Source: Thermus sp. JCM 17653 (GTDB lineage: Bacteria; Deinococcota; Deinococci; Deinococcales; Thermaceae). From it: a stretch of DNA of 9,981 bases. Below, piece after piece: positions 7,485 through 9,981 of this stretch. The stretch covers positions 1 to 9,981 of the forward strand of contig BBBN01000046.1 of the NCBI GenBank assembly GCA_001311585.1, read 5' to 3'. The notes beneath the pieces were generated by a model. The model did not search any database. It saw only the letters and a list, made by a program, of their open reading frames with translations, and had not been told where the DNA came from. The translations under genes and the position numbers were made by a program. How positions within the stretch are numbered: the first letter of the stretch is position 1; the number at the start of each line of letters is the position of its first letter.

Positions 7485-7760
7485 CTACAAAAGGCGCTCC
7501 ACGAAGCGGGTCTCCATGGCCTCCAGGAACTCCCGAGGGTTCACCTTCTGCCTTTCGGGGTGCTGGTAGTAGGCCTGTTCGGCCCGTTCAAAGTCCTCGT
7601 GGGCCACGAACCAGAGAAACTCCCGCTCGGAGAGCCAGTAGGCCCCGAGGACCTCAAAGCCCAGGGCCTGCCTCAGGGGGACGATGGTTTCCAGAAAGAC
7701 CTTCTCAAAAGCCCCCCTGGCCCCCTCCTTCAGGGTGTAGCGGCGCATCTGGACCTTCAT
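7485..7760 (-). CDS. NIPSNAP-like small protein (dimeric alpha-beta barrel)
   Basis: A 91-residue soluble protein starting MKVQMRRYTLKEG. The pattern is strand, helix (EKVFLETIVPLRQALGF), strand (VLGAYWL), FLWFVAHEDFERAEQAYY and a C-terminal helix. The RRYTLKEG start, the GF.VLGAYW strand and the FLWFVAHEDFERAEQAY segment are typical of NIPSNAP/Dabb-fold proteins, whose biochemical role is mostly unknown. The frame is intact. The start at 7760 is preferred over the upstream in-frame ATG at 7793, because a -10 like TACAAT lies 6 bases before it and the upstream residues overlap the alaS start region. It is divergent from alaS and 44 bases before the ABC permease on the same strand. Confidence 0.75.
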   Translation of the reverse strand: MKVQMRRYTLKEGARGAFEKVFLETIVPLRQALGFEVLGAYWLSEREFLWFVAHEDFERAEQAYYQHPERQKVNPREFLEAMETRFVERLL

Positions 7761-7766
7761 GGGTCC

Positions 7767-7772
7767 ATTGTA
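7767..7772 (-). promoter_or_regulatory. -10 box of the NIPSNAP-like gene (leaderless)
   Basis: TACAAT on the minus strand (five of six matches to TATAAT) ends 6 bases before the ATG at 7760, so the transcript would start at the start codon. There is no Shine-Dalgarno. No convincing -35 is seen. Confidence 0.5.
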
Positions 7773-7773
7773 A

Positions 7774-9981
<2,208 letters not shown>

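Overview
The window is GC-rich bacterial DNA whose alanyl-tRNA synthetase, isocitrate lyase and codon use (mostly G or C in third positions) point to the genus Thermus, probably close to T. thermophilus. This is judged from recalled protein sequences, not from a search. I see no mobile element, CRISPR array, rRNA or tRNA.

Layout. All genes but one lie on the minus strand. From right to left: a 91-residue NIPSNAP-like small protein (7760-7485), a MacB/FtsX-type ABC permease (7440-6299), its ATPase (6298-5615, touching the permease stop), a CoA-disulfide-reductase-family flavoprotein (5514-4183), isocitrate lyase aceA (3986-2670) and a large P-loop NTPase with TPR-like helical repeats (2450 to beyond base 1). 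Only alaS (7792 to beyond 9981) is on the plus strand. It diverges from the NIPSNAP gene across a 31-base gap that seems to hold two back-to-back leaderless promoters.

Functions. aceA gives the glyoxylate shunt, needed for growth on acetate or fatty acids. The flavoprotein probably reduces CoA disulfide or a related thiol. The ABC pair is a MacB-like exporter or envelope-protein mover of unknown cargo. The NTPase/TPR protein resembles STAND signalling proteins and MalT-like regulators. Its C-terminal output domain lies outside the window, so its target is unknown.

The main oddity is reading-frame damage. Protein-level reconstruction shows about twelve one-base indels (ten losses, two gains): seven in the NTPase gene, one in the permease and four in alaS. 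About 4.6 kb in the middle has none. Because alaS is normally essential and its codons are otherwise intact, sequence or assembly errors at short G/C runs are the likeliest cause. True gene decay is possible only if another alaS exists. The broken genes are therefore described as their reconstructed full-length products.

The most interesting regulatory stretch is the 196-base gap upstream of aceA. It holds alternating repeat arms able to form mutually exclusive hairpins, a palindrome over a possible -35 box, and an eleven-base perfect Shine-Dalgarno touching the ATG. I found no clear undescribed multi-gene system. The best candidate for something new is the divergent NTPase/TPR protein downstream of aceA.
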